From NCBI GenBank assembly GCA_021234155.1, contig JAJEKV010000018.1, positions 17,429,415 through 17,493,414 of the forward strand: 64,000 nucleotides of DNA, in the 5' to 3' direction. This DNA is from Isoetes taiwanensis (taxonomy: Eukaryota; Streptophyta; Lycopodiopsida; Isoetales; Isoetaceae). Of this stretch, positions 31,661 through 44,567 are shown piece after piece. Numbering within the stretch: the stretch's first letter is position 1; each line of letters opens with the position of its first letter. The notes beneath the pieces were generated by a model. That model made no database searches, was not told the DNA's origin, and saw only the letters and a program-made list of their open reading frames with translations. A program made the position numbers and the translations under genes.

Positions 31661-34600
31661 GATAAGTTGGAGTTGAGGTTAAGATTAGATAGGTCAGATT
31701 TCATTTTGTCTTGATTCTTAGAATTAATGTTTTTATTGAGTTCATGTTTGCAGATAGCTAGAATGAGGGATGAACTATCAAACAACTTCAAGACAAGGAT
31801 TTCCACTAATAAATTGCCAAGTGTCATTTTGGGGAGCACCCTTTTTTCCATCCACACTCATCTGTCTTATTGTGGTCCTATCTCCACTTAGCCATATATC
31901 CTTCATTATTCTTCATTTCATTTCCCCTAATGTGCACTCGCAAAATTGACTTCTCCATCATAGCGAGTTGCAAGGTTAAGATTAACTTGTTTGTATGTTT
32001 CCATGACGATGTGCATCCTTTCTCCATCTTTACTCATGTCATATAAGTGGTCTTGTTATCCATTTAAACTCCTTATTCTTGTTTTCATTCCCAAAAGAAA
32101 GCACTCTGCAATTCAGCTTCACCATCATAGCAGAGTTGCATCTTAAAGGATCAGTAAAAAGCCACACCTCCTAAAGAACAAAACTTCTGACTCCTTAAAA
32201 ATAACATGGACATTCCTTGTCCACTTAAAAACAACACCATCAATTAGTAAAACCACACCTCCACAAATCTACATGTAGGTTTTTCTGTGGTCTCCGGATA
32301 AAGTACATGTGGACCAAAAAAACTAATGATTTCGACAGTGGACCAAAAATTGGGGCCAGTGTGAGATATAACATTATTGATTGCAATTTATTACGTGAAG
32401 TGTTAGGGAAAGGAGAAGTGTCTTGTAATCCACATAGCATGGCATCATGTCATGTGCGTAAAGCTCTACTTGCGCCCTATCCATCCATTGCATCATGTAA
32501 AACCATTATCCCCCCTCTAGCTCTATAAATCCACCCTCGTGTAACAACTTTCCCCATTGCTCTTTAAGCCAGTTGACAATATCGGATGTTGCCCCTCTCG
32601 TCCTCAATTTCCTCCACCATGTTAAAAGTTGCCCAACATTAACCATATTGTATGTTTATAGAGACTTTTGATTTTTATGTCGAGAGGATGGCCCATAGTG
32701 CCCCTCTTCCCTAGGGTTATTTATCGCATACACATTCAAAATCCCCACGAGTTGTTTGTTTTGGACAATGATGGACAATCTTCTAAATTTGCCCGCGGAG
32801 AGGATACCACCTTCTTGTAATTTTCCTTGTGATTAATGTGCACACCGGGGATGCACCTATTGTATAGGGTATACCACTGCGTGCACAAGGGGCGACAAAA
32901 CCCCCTTTGTATATGCGTGTTTGATTTTTTTCAAAGCCGCCTTTCCAACCACATCTGATTGCCAAATCGCCCTAAAAACCCCAAAAGCTGCCCTAAATGC
33001 AGTGGTATATGCGGTTTAAAGGGAAAAACAAGCCCTTCGGATCACTCACATGGTTTTGTACAGATAAAACTATGTGAACCCCCTTGACTTGACACTAGAT
33101 TTTCCCTTAGATTTGAGACTATTCCAACATATTCATTCCCTATTATTTTAAACATAGCGTCATCTTCTTCCTTCTTATACTTGTGTTCACGAAGCATATG
33201 ATATCAGTTCACTCTTTCTTATTGCTTGTGAGAGTCGTGTATCTTGACTAATATCTTTTTCGTTACCTTGAGGGGGCATCACTTCCTCCTGTATATTACC
33301 TTCATAAGGTATCACACACACTCTCTATCTTTTGCCATGGAGGTGATTGGGTTGCGATTGGTCCTTGGCAATTGTGTATCTGGCTTGATTACCCTTTTTG
33401 ACTCAAGTTAAGGAAACATTCTTCTTATTTCCTATCCATTTATAAATAACACATTACGCTCTTGGCGATATACTCTTTTGTGGGAATTTGTGCATTTGCC
33501 GGATCGCCAACACAAATTCTAGGCCTTTTAACAATTGAGTTAATGCGATGTATGAGCCTAATGGCAGCAATAGTCTTTAAAAACTCAAGGGACAAATAAG
33601 TCGGTGGTAGGTGCTCAATTTCAAACCAACATGGGATTTTGATAGCGAGAGGAGTTGTAGGCGTAAACACGGGTGTAAAATTGGTACATAACAAAGTCTC
33701 CTGCAAAAGTCCGATCTGCGAACAACTAATCTATCCACTTTTTCAAAGAGAGAGTTGAATCTTTGCAAGCATTAAAGAAGAGTATTCACCCTATGGTATC
33801 GGAATCCATATTTTGCTTGAGCATCATCTTACGCTTATAAGTAAACGCAAAGCCTCATCAACAAAATTTGCATCACTAATAATGCCGGAAAAGTCAAATC
33901 ATTTAACTCATTCTTTATCGGACTCTCTTGTGTAAAGTGAGAGTTCTTGTTTTAGATTATCCTTGTTGGAGGAGTTCGATAGTTGATTATCGGTACTAGA
34001 GAATACTAATAAGCGGCATTCGGGTTGCAATAATAGATGGGACGCCGTCAGCAAGTGAACTCAGCGAAGGCACTTTAAAGCAAAGACAAAAAACTTGGCG
34101 GTGAACAGGATGGATCAGGGAGTGGCAAAGACGCTCAAAAAGAATAGATATGGCACAGATCGAGGATGCGTTGTGGGTTGGGTTGTGGAGGCCGATGCGG
34201 CATTGAGGAACCATAGCGGGGCATGAAAGTAGTTACGTGAGGAGCAACACCTCTAGAGGAAACATTGTAGAGTGATTGACCAATTCAATCGCTGCTGAAA
34301 AGACTTGGACGCTTGACCACTTTCAATCATAAGGCTAATGGCGAGGAGGAAGGCCGCAAAAACCGGTGAGAACGGGCTTTGCGTGGGGTACTCTGAGTTT
34401 ACTAATGAGGATGTGAAGACGGCCGGCGAAATCAGCCTTGCATGGAATTTCGTGGGTTGTGAAGATCATTTAGTTGCTTGGCGAGGGAGTTGATCATCAT
34501 CAGAGTGGTGCCATAATGAGAAAAGGAATGCGGTTTCATTCTTGCCAATTTTGCTTCCAATGGCTTTTGTTGGCCATTATCCATTGATGAGGGACTTCGT

Positions 34601-37441
34601 GGCGTGCTTGAAAAGATGTGAAACTTTTAGTTGAGGTTGAGCATGACCATTGGGAATGGCCAAGGCCTCGAATTCCTCCATGTGTGCTTGAGCACTTTGG
34701 TCGAAGGTTTGCCTTTAGTGTTGCCAAAAGTGGGATAAGTCCCGACTTCAAATTGTGAGTAGGAGATGAAGGTGGAATCAAAGCATGAGGGCGGGTGGAG
34801 CATATGTAGGAACATAGCTGGTGGGAATAGCCATGGGCTGAGAACAGGTTGGTATTGGAACGAGAAAACGGGAGGGCGATTGAAAGGCTTCACGTGGGGA
34901 AGGATCATGGGGAGCCCTCCTCATTAGGCTTGAGATCGGTGAGTTGGTAGAGAGGAAGAGCATGAGGGAAAGATGGAAGCCTGGAATTCATATGTGGGGT
35001 GGAGGGCGAAACTTGAGGGGTAGCCCATCGTGGGAGGTGAAGAGGTTATTGACTACTTGAGGGTGTGGCTTCGAAGGTATATGAATAGGTGCTTCGAGGA
35101 ATGCAAAGTAATGAGTGAAGTGGGCTGAGCAGTATGATGCTGGTGGTGGACATGATGTAAAGAGAAAAGGAACAATCCCGGACGGCGGCAGCAGTGTTTA
35201 GAAGTGCAGGTTGAGACTCTGCAAAGCGGCCCCCTGCAGCTGAGGACCCTTATCAAAGCAGGAGAAATTCCGGGGCTGTGGCTCCGCAGCAGGTTACAAA
35301 AGAGGCAAGGAGGAAACACGCTGAAGACAATACAATGACTTGAGAGAGCAGAACTTTCCTTGATATCAATGAGAATACTGGTCTTGAGCTCTTTTGACGA
35401 CGGGCCTGAAATGATGTGCTCCTTGAACCAAGCTTCGTCTAAAACTCAAATGCTAGCTCCTGCTCATCCATACCATTTAGTGGTTTAAAGTTTTGGCCCC
35501 AACATAGACACTTTTGGATCTGGTGGACTCTGATAGGAAGGAGTAAGGTCGAAATGAGTCTTTGATCATGCCTTTTGAAAGCATACCACACCCAATATGG
35601 CCAATGTGAGGGATTCTAAACAGTTTTTGTCTCTTCTCTGCCTCTTCTAGGGCAAGAGATTTTGAGTGAGCCTTATCGATGAAAAGCCATCCATATTGTG
35701 AGGATCAACTTGGGGTTTTTGAAGCGGCTGAGTATTGGCTTGTTGTATGGTCCCCGGCTTTTAAAAGCACTTGTTCATTTGGTGGTCCCACATGTGCATG
35801 AATAGGAAATTCAGCCGGGACTGTACCCACAATGTCAAATCATACCATTTAAGGTTTAAAAGGTTTTGATTTCCCAAAATAATCCCCCTATTTCTATGGT
35901 GCTTTCGGGATATAGGCTTTTTATGTCGGCAGTCCAAAAAAATAACTTCTGATCTCACACCCAATATCTTTTATTGACATTTGCTATTCTAAAATAGGGT
36001 TTTAAAGCTCGAGTGCCCGATTATATAGGGCTGAATTTTGACATTAGAAACTATTAAGTAGGATGAAAAAGATCATCCATATTGTTGAGGATCGAACTTT
36101 GGGTTCAAAAAACATTTTTGGAAGAATAAGTTTTGAGTATTGGCTTGTTGTATGGTCCAAAGATAAGATTTTAAAAGCACTTATGAGGATTTTTTGGTCC
36201 CACATTAAGATTAAAAAGATTTTAGCCCGATGAAATACTTAAAGATGTCAAAATTTGTCTATCTTCAAAAAAGTTAGTTTGCAAAAAATTTTGGTTAAGT
36301 TGACTCCCTCATGTCAGAGACAACCAATCACGACCTTGCTCTCTGGGGGATCTTTTAATCTATTTGGAATATATGAATGGGCTAGCTTAGGCATACCTCA
36401 CAATTAGGGTGTACCCTTCTCTCCCGTGTCGAGCAAAGCTTTCTATTCTCATTGACTTTCGATCGAATTGGTTGCACAAGTTACGCTTGCATGATTACGT
36501 TTGTGGTATCCGCGCCACCCAGAACAGAATTTGGACAGGACTCTATGCCCCCATCACTTTTCGGAATGATCAATAGCCTCTCTGTGAAAGGTCATTCTTT
36601 AGGATCCACTGGACTACCCTTTCATTTAGATATTGTCCTTATCGGTTCAAATCATTTCGAGTTGCATTTTCCTTGTTGTCGATCCATTAAAAAAAGCATT
36701 CCATTCTTACGCATAACCCATACCACCATTCGGTCCCCAATCACGGGAACGGAGGTTCAATTGGCATGTCACATGATATCTTATGCACTAAGGAAAAGAG
36801 AGAGATTTCCCATTCTGATCAAAACAAAGACTTGGTCAATAGTCGGTGATGGATAATTGCGATAATTATAAAGGATTTTAAAGGAAATCAATTATAGCTA
36901 ATGATATGGTCAATGATACCTCTGCTGCACAAGACCCTAAATAATATTATTAGGGCGGGTTTGGACATCAAAAAGAATCAAAGAAAAGTCAACAGGAATT
37001 GTTATCCACGAGAAAAGAATCAAATGCAAAGAATTCTTCAAAGTCTACTCATCCAGTTCATAAGGTCCATTCCGCTAATAATAAGCCGGGATCTCAGCTT
37101 TTTGCATTCCACTTCCCCCTCATACACTCCATTTGCATCACCACCTTACCATATTCCACACTCATTTCTACCCTTTTCTACACATTTTCTTGTTTTGGCG
37201 AGGATTCAACATTTACACTCACCTCATCTCATACCTCCATTTTCCATCACCACCCTATCACATTCACACTTTCTCACCTTTATTCCCACTCATATCCTCC
37301 ACCACCATAATCACCTCTATCCCATCAACACTTGCACTTCACCCCTCTTTCCACCAAAATTTCACCCTAGACACTTTGGTACAAAGTTGAAAGACCCCCT
37401 TATGGTGAGGGGACTAGCCATTTTTTTTAATTTTTATTAGA
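31661..37441 (+). other. Long 3' untranslated region of the Tat-like element
   Basis: 5.8 kb with no pol and no recognisable domain. An unrecognised 134-aa frame lies at 36452-36856. The stretch 37100-37420 is strongly pyrimidine-rich (CAC, TTTC and CCACC words) and its His/Thr/Pro/Phe-rich frames are composition artefacts. Tat/Ogre elements are known for long 3' regions. Near the LTR a GAGGGGACTAGCC word may be the polypurine tract, but it is about 35 bases from the LTR, too far for a standard one. From about 33742 onward the sequence is repeated after the N gap. Confidence 0.5.
36452..36856 (+). CDS. Unrecognised 134-aa ORF in the 3' region
   Basis: The longest open frame in the 3' region (FGMINSLSVKGHSLGSTGLP, then RSPITGTEVQLACHM). 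The corresponding stretch in the duplicate (about 46960-47340) is not open, with indels throughout, so the reading frame is not independently supported. I do not recognise it. It could be an accessory ORF of a Tat-like element or chance. Confidence 0.2.
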   Translation: MTFDRIGCTSYACMITFVVSAPPRTEFGQDSMPPSLFGMINSLSVKGHSLGSTGLPFHLDIVLIGSNHFELHFPCCRSIKKSIPFLRITHTTIRSPITGTEVQLACHMISYALRKRERFPILIKTKTWSIVGDG

Positions 37442-39406
37442 TGTTGCCCCAAAGGGCAACATACTAATTGATTGGTTCATTTGTTAGGTTAGGAAGGCTA
37501 AGTCAAGGGAGAACTTGGTAGTCAACATTTGGTATGAAGGTCAAAGGATATTTATCTTCAAGGTCAACTCCCCATAAGGGAATACTTCATTTGAGGTCAA
37601 AGCTAGTCAAAAGATGATGGGTTAAAGAAGATTGGAAGATGCTTTTGAAGGTTGGAAGTTAGAGTTCGAGACCGCCAGGACCTCACTTTTAACCTGTTGG
37701 GTGTCAAAACCCACCAGGCCGCCAATGTAAAAGTGGTTTAAAGCTGAGGGCCCAACAAAGCAATGTAGTGTGGTGTGTGGTCACGAAAATGTCAGTTGGA
37801 TCTTTAATTAGTGGCGTGGCCCGTTAAAATACTATCTATCTTGCTCACCTTTTACCAAAATCATATTTTGCTTTTGCCTAAGTCCTTTCTTAATACATTT
37901 TTATTTCCCCATGGGGATGTCTACCTATTTCATATCTCTTTGCTTTATTTATTTTCATTTCCCCATATCCACACCTTTGCAAATGCCCTTAGCCTAACTC
38001 TTATTTGCAATCTCTTATACCTCCTTGCTTCATTTACCATTTGCCCTAAGTACCCATGCCACCCAAATATCCCCATGGAATATTCCATTTATGGTATCTA
38101 CCTAGAATATTCCCCAAAAGATAGGATTTACCATAGCCCCAAATGATTGAAAGTTTCATAATATTTTTGGGTACCTTTGGAACCATGGCCTAGCTTCTCT
38201 CAAAGATTACTTCATCTGGACATATTCTCGGTTTATACCCCAAAAATATCTGACCCACCGTGCTCCGCGAGAAATTTCTGGAAAAATACCCTCGAAAGAA
38301 CCCTAAATCTGAAACCACCTACTTTCGAGATCTTATTTGGAATGGAATCATTGGGCTCTGAAAACTATCTATTTCTGTATTCCGCCCATAAAGCATCCCA
38401 TCAAGCCTAAACTTAAAAGCTCTAAAGATCTTAGGAGGGCAGATTAAACCCTAAATATATATCTTGGGAAAACAATATGAGAGAAAGATTCTTGAAGGGC
38501 TCAGAGCGCATCAAACCTCAACATTGATACATCTTTGAGCATGATCCCGAAGCGTTTATGAATATGCGGCGTTCCACGGGATTCGATTTGAAAAAATTGG
38601 GACTGAAATATTCACTGTTGAGTACTTTATGACCTCACGAGATATTTTGATGATTGTTTATGATCCACGAGACCTTTATTCATCTTGTATTACCTTCATA
38701 TCAATGAAAATTGCACATAGAGTATTTAAGAAGTTGGTGTCATGATCTTCTAGTATTTTTCCTTCTAGAAACATTTTTCTGGTAAGAAATTTCATCACAT
38801 TTTTTCTTGCATATGACCACACCCCTTCTTTTCTATCACATTTGTGCTTGTTGCACAAAAGGTTTGACAAAAACTATTTTAAACTCGAGTTATCATTTTT
38901 ACATACGCGCGACCAATTTTTGTTATTCACAACTTGATTGCCAAAAGTTTCTCATGATCAAATTATGATTTGATTGCATGCCCTCATCTTTGGGACCTAT
39001 ACTTCATCTGCTTTGGAATCTCTTCAAAATCCATTTGCAACTCAAGTTACAAAATTAGAGATATGCTGTAGTTTTGATATTGACAAAAATTGACCCAACT
39101 TTGAGATCGAATATCTTAGATTCTGAGAACTTCCGGACTTGGTCAAGATCTTCTCCCGCTTGTCATTATGCTTTTACGTCGCAGGGTTACAATGATCTGA
39201 CCTTGGAAAACAATCCACCTATTCAATTTGGTAAAGGGATCCATATTCTTGAATTGGGAAATTTATGAATGCTTGATATTTGAACTTTTTCTTTGAGGAA
39301 TTCTTGTGTAGTGAGTCATCTTAAGTGATGGGAGGGTTCTAACCCTAACGAGCATAAATTCAAGTTGGCTTCTTGTGTTTGACTCTCTAGCGAGGGTTGG
39401 TCAACA
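37442..39406 (+). repeat. 3' LTR of the Tat-like element
   Basis: TGTTGCCC to GGTCAACA, homologous along its length to the 5' LTR but 1965 bp long. The extra length is concentrated after GAAGTTAGAGTT, where a SINE-like fragment (37664-37840) and unrelated pyrimidine-rich sequence replace about 110 bp of the 5' LTR. No tRNA-Gln site follows this copy, which fits a 3' LTR. Many small indels relative to the 5' LTR fall at CTG/CAG. Confidence 0.8.
37664..37840 (+). mobile_element. 5'-truncated SINE inside the 3' LTR
   Basis: Starts at a B-box-like GTTCGAGACC and ends GTTAAAATACTATCTATC, the same 3' end as the SINE at 5466-5601 (GACGTAAAAATACTATCTATC). Absent from the 5' LTR, so it inserted into this LTR lineage after the LTRs diverged. 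The same insertion is seen in the duplicate at 48178-48333, where the 3' end reads TGGACGTTAAAATACTATC. Confidence 0.55.
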
Positions 39407-41200
39407 ATTTTACCTCGAAAGGGCAGCACGGCGACTATTGTCTGACTATGCCATCAACAAGTAAGATGACTCATCGACTAGTTACATCAAATTTCTAAAA
39501 GATAAAATTTGGATATATCTCCGAAATTTAACTATCACCGGATATATAGGACCATAGTGGTATCGGATCTAGACTTCAAGCAAAGATGCTTTTTGACTAA
39601 GGGAGAAATTACAAACCCGGTCAAGGCGGGCTGCTCGGGAATAGGAGTTCTTTATAAAATTGTCCCCAGATTTCTTTAGAAGCAGACTACATCAACTACC
39701 GATATCACCATCTCAAGATCATGTGACCTTCTCCTTAAGAGATTGGAGGTCAAAGCGCAGCAAGAAGAGGGATCAGCCTTAAACCATTATTAGCTTATTA
39801 GTCAAGATTATAGTTCTTGCACATGGATCGCGAATAGACTTTTCTTCAAAAGGCAAGGTTACTGCGATTCAGAATTGATAAAGCACTCAACATTGCCAAG
39901 CCGGTCTTATAACCGCCAACATGGGACGTAAGATGGAGAATCCGAATCGGCGAAGTCCAACGCAATAAGTATAGATTCCGGGGAGCTAGAAGGATGTCCA
40001 CCGGATATTTCTAACCTCTAGACATTATGAAAGTCAATATGGAAGATTCCTTAGAGGAGAATATTGCTGGCTTTGGTGCCATTGCTACTTCATGGCGAGA
40101 ATAATGGTTTATTAAGGGCTAGCGAGAATCGAGAATATGTTCGATAAAAAAGCGGGCACATGAATGATTACACAACAACTCGAAGTCATAGTTTTCAACA
40201 AAATTGTGGGCATTAAGCCTTGCAACTCCGTGACTAACGAGTACCTGACTTTTAGCAAGTTAGAGGGACCCTATCGAGGATAGTTGAATATCTTATATTT
40301 ATAGACAATAACATCCATGATGGGATTGGAGGGTTTTGGAATTTTGAGAGGGATGGTTGAGTCAATTAGGCAAGGCTTTAAAGGATTGGGAAGAAAATGT
40401 AATGGAGTAACTAGAATTATATACAATTGTTAGCCGGATACCAAATATATTGGAATTTCTTCATGAGATAAGTCTCATTAAGTAGGATTCAATATAGGAT
40501 TAACCATAAGAACATACATAGGCAGAGTACCCCTCCCATAGGAATGATTAAATTGTGAAGAAAAGCGATCTAAAAATAGATAACTTCTTAGATGGCATCA
40601 ACTCAAAGGTAGGACTATTCCAAGAGAATATGTAATTAAAGCGGTCTAGAGAATAGATTCGATCTAAAGAAACAAGAATAATTGTTAATTACCGCGATCT
40701 TTTGTGTCAGAAAGGAAATATGTTGGCAAAAGCTTGCAGCCATAGAAGTTTATGTAAAAATAATCTATAGCCTATAGCGCACCCTAGATGGCGGACATCT
40801 TAGAGCAAAGACTCTTAATTTCCGTCTGAGCCAAAATTAATTATGGCGGTTGTTAGTCAGGCACCAAAGGCGAGAGTCCGGTTAGGCATCAATCTTAAGT
40901 AAGTTACATCAGCAAATATGACCTCATAAAGACGTGATCTGTTTTATCTGGCTGAGCGATAGAAGTGATTGTCATAAGCAAAGATGTCTATCTAGTCCCA
41001 AATAGCAGAAGCACCTTACAATTCTGAAACCAACAAGGTAAGAAGGAAGATGCTACTTGAACATAGTGCCTTGGCGATTGCTACTTTATGGAATGTGAAA
41101 TCACTCTTGCATTATATCGCAGTAGACCAACAAACTCTTTATAGAAAGAGCACTCGATACTTGGTGAAGAAGCAAATGTAGGAGTTAACCGACTTGAGAT
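39407..41200 (+). pseudogene. Probable gag region of a second Ty3 element (heavily broken)
   Basis: No long frame. Coding-like words directly after the LTR (clearer in the duplicate at 49930-50010: KQVDDFID, stop, LHQEFLKDKIDISPE) and the position upstream of RT suggest gag and protease of the second element, whose 5' part would lie before 14959. Sequence accuracy is too low to define domains. Confidence 0.35.
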
Positions 41201-41229
41201 TCGATGACGGGATGGAAGTCGAGGAAGAT

Positions 41230-43250
41230 GTATATCAAGCTGGAAAAACTCTAGCAATGGCGATATAATAGACCGACTCCCAAAATGGAAACTAAGATTT
41301 GACTATTATCAAATAGGGATCAAGGAGGAAGATATTCATAAAGAGCGCTTCCGCAATCACGGTAGTTCAGTAATGCCCTTGAGTCCATCGAATGCCTCAG
41401 CGGCTTTTATGTGCTTGATGAATGACATGCGTCAAGATTTCTCAGAACTTGATTCGTCATCATTTTTTTCTCTTCGACAACATCGTGATCTACAAAGCAA
41501 ATCAATATGAAGGAGCATGCATTGCATTTGAGAGAGTCTTAAGGAGATTAAGAGCGGCGCTACTTATTGGCAAGCTTTTTTGAAGTGTGTTTTGCAACAT
41601 CAAAGGTGGAATACTTAGGCCATATGGTATAGGTTGAAGAAATGTGCTTGACCCATCAAGATTGGAAGCAATAATCGGTAGATAACACCAAAAATATGGC
41701 GAGTGAAGCATCTGCAGGTCACCGTGTTAGGGTACCATAGAAGTTTGTAAAGGACTTTACAGCACAAGTGGACAACACCTCTTTGGGGACTTCCTTAAGC
41801 ATTAGAGAAAGTCAAAGGCGAAGTCGGCTTTCTTGATAAGCTCAAGGGAAGCCTTGATATGACACCGATTAATGAACTTTGCGGACCAGAAGGACAAAGT
41901 TGGTAGCAGATGAAATATGGTAGCAATGGGAATGCATGGTGGATTCGACTCCAAAGAAGATAGAGCGACATCTAGCACAAGCGCTAGATGCATGACCAAA
42001 CTCTTAGCACTTGTAAGGGTTCATTTGGAGCATTATTTGCTTGGTAGGGATTCGAGTTAGACAACACGACCACCAAAGCCTCAATACATTTTTCAGCAAC
42101 CACTCCTCAATGTCGGGGTAGAGATATTGGATGGAATTTCACCGAAGAATATGACTTCAAGATGAGTATAGGCGAGGTAAACTAAATGTAATTGCCAGGC
42201 AGCATGCTCTTTTTCGCGATGATGGCCCTGCATTTGAGACTTCAGTGCATTGCAAAAGCGCCATCTCTACTTTGATAAGCGAATTGGCAAGAAGATAGAA
42301 AAGCCATCTCCTCTAGCATGGAGTTCAAAAGCACATATGGGGTACAGTCTTTGCAAGAGCGCCAGGGCCGGATATGGAAAGAGAGAGACCTTCAAACATT
42401 TTAAAAAAGGTAATCCTCTTATACCCGCGAGAGCGAGCTATGCGTTACACGAGAGCATCGGAATTGGGAACTAATCTTACATAACCCCTATTCTTAGGCC
42501 ATGCAAGATTTATAAGAAAAGAGACTTACTTCAAGATTAGAAGTAGCTACTTAGAACATGAGAAAGCGGATAGCCAAGTATATCTAGGAATGCCAGCGTA
42601 TCGTGAACAAAGCGGAGAACAACCCGAATCAGGGAGTTTTGGAACCTTTGGCGGTACGAGCTCAAATTAAGGAGATTGTCGGCATGGAAAGGGACAACAA
42701 AGGGATTTGATGCCTTGATGGTTGCATTTGTAGATAAGTTATCTAAAAGGGGCATTCTTGCCATCGCACCACCGAGACACAACTTGCATGGAATGCCGCG
42801 AGGTACGTCGTCGTTGAGAATCACGAGAGTTCATGTCGGTGCCTTTTGGCAAGACTTCTTCAACATGATGCGCACCAAGTTATGGGCGGTTATGCTTGTC
42901 ATCCGCAGATAGATGGGCAAATAAAATTGTGCACCAACGAGGGAATCTTGGTGGACATGTTGAGAAATTATGTTTGGAAGAAGCAATTTAAAATGCAGGT
43001 TGACCACATCACCGGTCGAGGAGTTCGCGTACAATATCTGAAGCAAAAGTCATGAATATGTCTCCTTCATGATCAACTATGGTTGTCGATGCTTGACCCC
43101 TAGATATGTGGCACAATCTGAGTGTCAAGATGGAAGTTTCATCCAACCGCCGGATAAGCGTGACTTGTAAAGCGTGAAATATCTTCCCAAGAGCAAGGAG
43201 CACATCGGTGGCCCGATTTGTGGCATTGAGTTCCACATTGAGTTTGAACT
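41230..43250 (+). pseudogene. Second Ty3 element: RT, RNase H and integrase core
   Basis: RT: FDYYQIGIKEEDIHK, NASAAFMCLMNDM and FFSLRQHRDL (where FLDD should be), then HALHLRESL, with a LEAIIGR block before RNase H. RNase H (41750-42220) is very broken but parallels the duplicate (HDQELLALVRVLRIWRHYLL). Integrase (42530-43240): FKIRSSYLEHEKAD, KGFDALM, FWQDFFNMMRTKLW, LVDMLRNYVWKKQFK and FMINYGCRCLTP (one base shifted). The integrase C-terminus, any chromodomain and the 3' LTR are not found. The domain order and the LVDMLRNYVWK motif fit a Ty3 chromovirus-like lineage, distinct from the Tat-like element. Confidence 0.8.
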
Positions 43251-44563
43251 TTGGAGTCTGACATAATTCTTAACTTTCCCTTAACAACTTAATAATATTT
43301 TTCACATTAATTACTTCATCTACAAAATAGAATTAAAGATCGTTTAAATATGTATCTAGATATTGAAACTTTACCGCCAAATAAGAAGAGAAAAATGCTT
43401 GTATTAAAATAAGTACTCATGTGCACTTTGAGTAACAAAAATCGCGGCATATATTTACAACTAAAACTATATACATCGGTTAAAGTTTGTACCAAGAATA
43501 GGCCATTTGAGGCCAATATCCGGTTTGGCAATTCTCCATTCCACTGCTCCGTATGGTGGTTGAACCCAAGCCGAGCAGCCAAGCCAAGTTATTGCCATAA
43601 TTAGCCTTAAAATCGTTGCTTTGCTCCAGATTCCATGCCCTTCATTACTCATTGTGTGCTCTTTCACTTAGCAGCAGCATCGCGGCAACTTTTAAGATTA
43701 GTAAGCGAGGGAGCGAGTTTCGCTGACAAGAAATTTGTCCTACGAGGTATAACTAGTGTCGAGAGAAAGGACGTATGAAGCACTTCCTATAGGATTCAAA
43801 ATAGCCTTTTATCTTTTGTCATCCGATTAGGGCGTATTGCCATAGTACTCGGTCTCTTTCCATGCACCAGCTAATGGCTTCACAAACAATCTTTTGGTAC
43901 GGGGTTTAGTAGGATTTTGTAATGGAAAGAGACCGGTAATGCTCACGGCCTTAAACAAACTTAGGTTTTATAAGCGGAAACATTGCGGATATGGTCCACA
44001 ACTTAAAATTGCGGATTCTTAGATGATGTGAGTGATGACCAAATGGCAATATCAAAGCGCCTTCTCTAACAAATGCCAACAAAGATGCCTAACCGGCTAG
44101 CAATAAAGCGTATATGTTTCTAAATCGAGATTTCATCTCATCTTTTTAATCTTGGTATTTTTGAGGTTAGGCTTCTCTCTTGTGCATGCTCTTGTCCGCA
44201 GGCATCGATTTAAAGTCAAACACAATGAGCTTTCTGCTATTCCGGTTTCACTGTCGGCAAAAACATAGTCAATTCCGCGTTTATATAAGTCACATGATTA
44301 TACGATTGAGAAATAATAATTACTCGAGAAAAATATAATTACGAGAATTGATGTGTACGGGCATAAAGTGATCTAGAGGACATTTCCGGTAATTGTTGAG
44401 ACAAAGAGAGAACATGAGCATGCCTCATAATAAACTATAATTCACATGGTTAAAGGACTATCTACTCATGATAGGAACAACACTTTGCTTAAAATTCATC
44501 TTGCCTTTGACAATTAAAGCCTGATGGAAGCGATTCCTCGCGTTGACTTGCCATAGGCATCGA
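43251..44563. other. No recognised gene, up to the contig end
   Basis: AT-rich sequence without identifiable domains, ending directly at the N gap. All of it is repeated at about 53640-55004. Confidence 0.5.
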
Positions 44564-44567
44564 NNNN
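44564..44567. other. Assembly gap (four Ns)
   Basis: NNNN between CATAGGCATCGA and GCCGCCAGCAGAG. The sequence after the gap restarts about 10.8 kb back in the preceding sequence, so the gap joins two overlapping contig ends rather than spanning missing sequence. Confidence 0.99.

Larger units (their letters stand above)
14959..39406 (+). mobile_element. Large Ty3/gypsy (Tat-like) LTR retrotransposon carrying nested insertions
   Basis: LTRs begin TGTTGCCC and end GGGTCAACA (5-base inverted ends TGTTG/CAACA). Order on the plus strand: 5' LTR, tRNA-Gln primer-binding site, gag, protease (LLDGDPLNIMP), RNase H of the YGDSQL type, RT, RNase H, integrase (MHEGVCGGHFDGDTTAKK), a 5.8-kb 3' untranslated region and the 3' LTR. 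The LLDG.P protease, the additional RNase H and the long 3' region fit the Tat/Ogre group. Gag holds a LINE (16825-19163) and a tandem LTR element (19868-24152); without these the internal region is about 14 kb. All genes are broken. The 5' and 3' LTRs differ in one segment, so they may not be a simple pair. Confidence 0.7.
33742..44563. repeat. Copy A of a 10.4-10.8 kb false duplication
   Basis: Aligns end to end with 44568-55004 at every point checked: AGAGTTGAAT at 33751 and 44577; the LTR start at 37442 and 47964; the LTR end at 39406 and 49886; the RNase H/integrase parts; and CCATAGGCATCG at about 44551 and 54993. It ends exactly at the Ns. The two copies differ by dense small indels and substitutions rather than by blocks. 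Confidence 0.93.

Noticed and set aside
37133-37390. His/Thr/Phe/Pro-rich ORFs, and their counterparts at 47621-47991
   Set aside because: Pyrimidine-rich low-complexity DNA read in several frames; no frame is conserved between the two copies.
37442-39406. 5' LTR of the second Ty3 element
   Set aside because: No primer-binding site follows it, and its sequence matches the LTR whose tRNA-Gln site and gag are at 16.7 kb; taken as the Tat-like 3' LTR.
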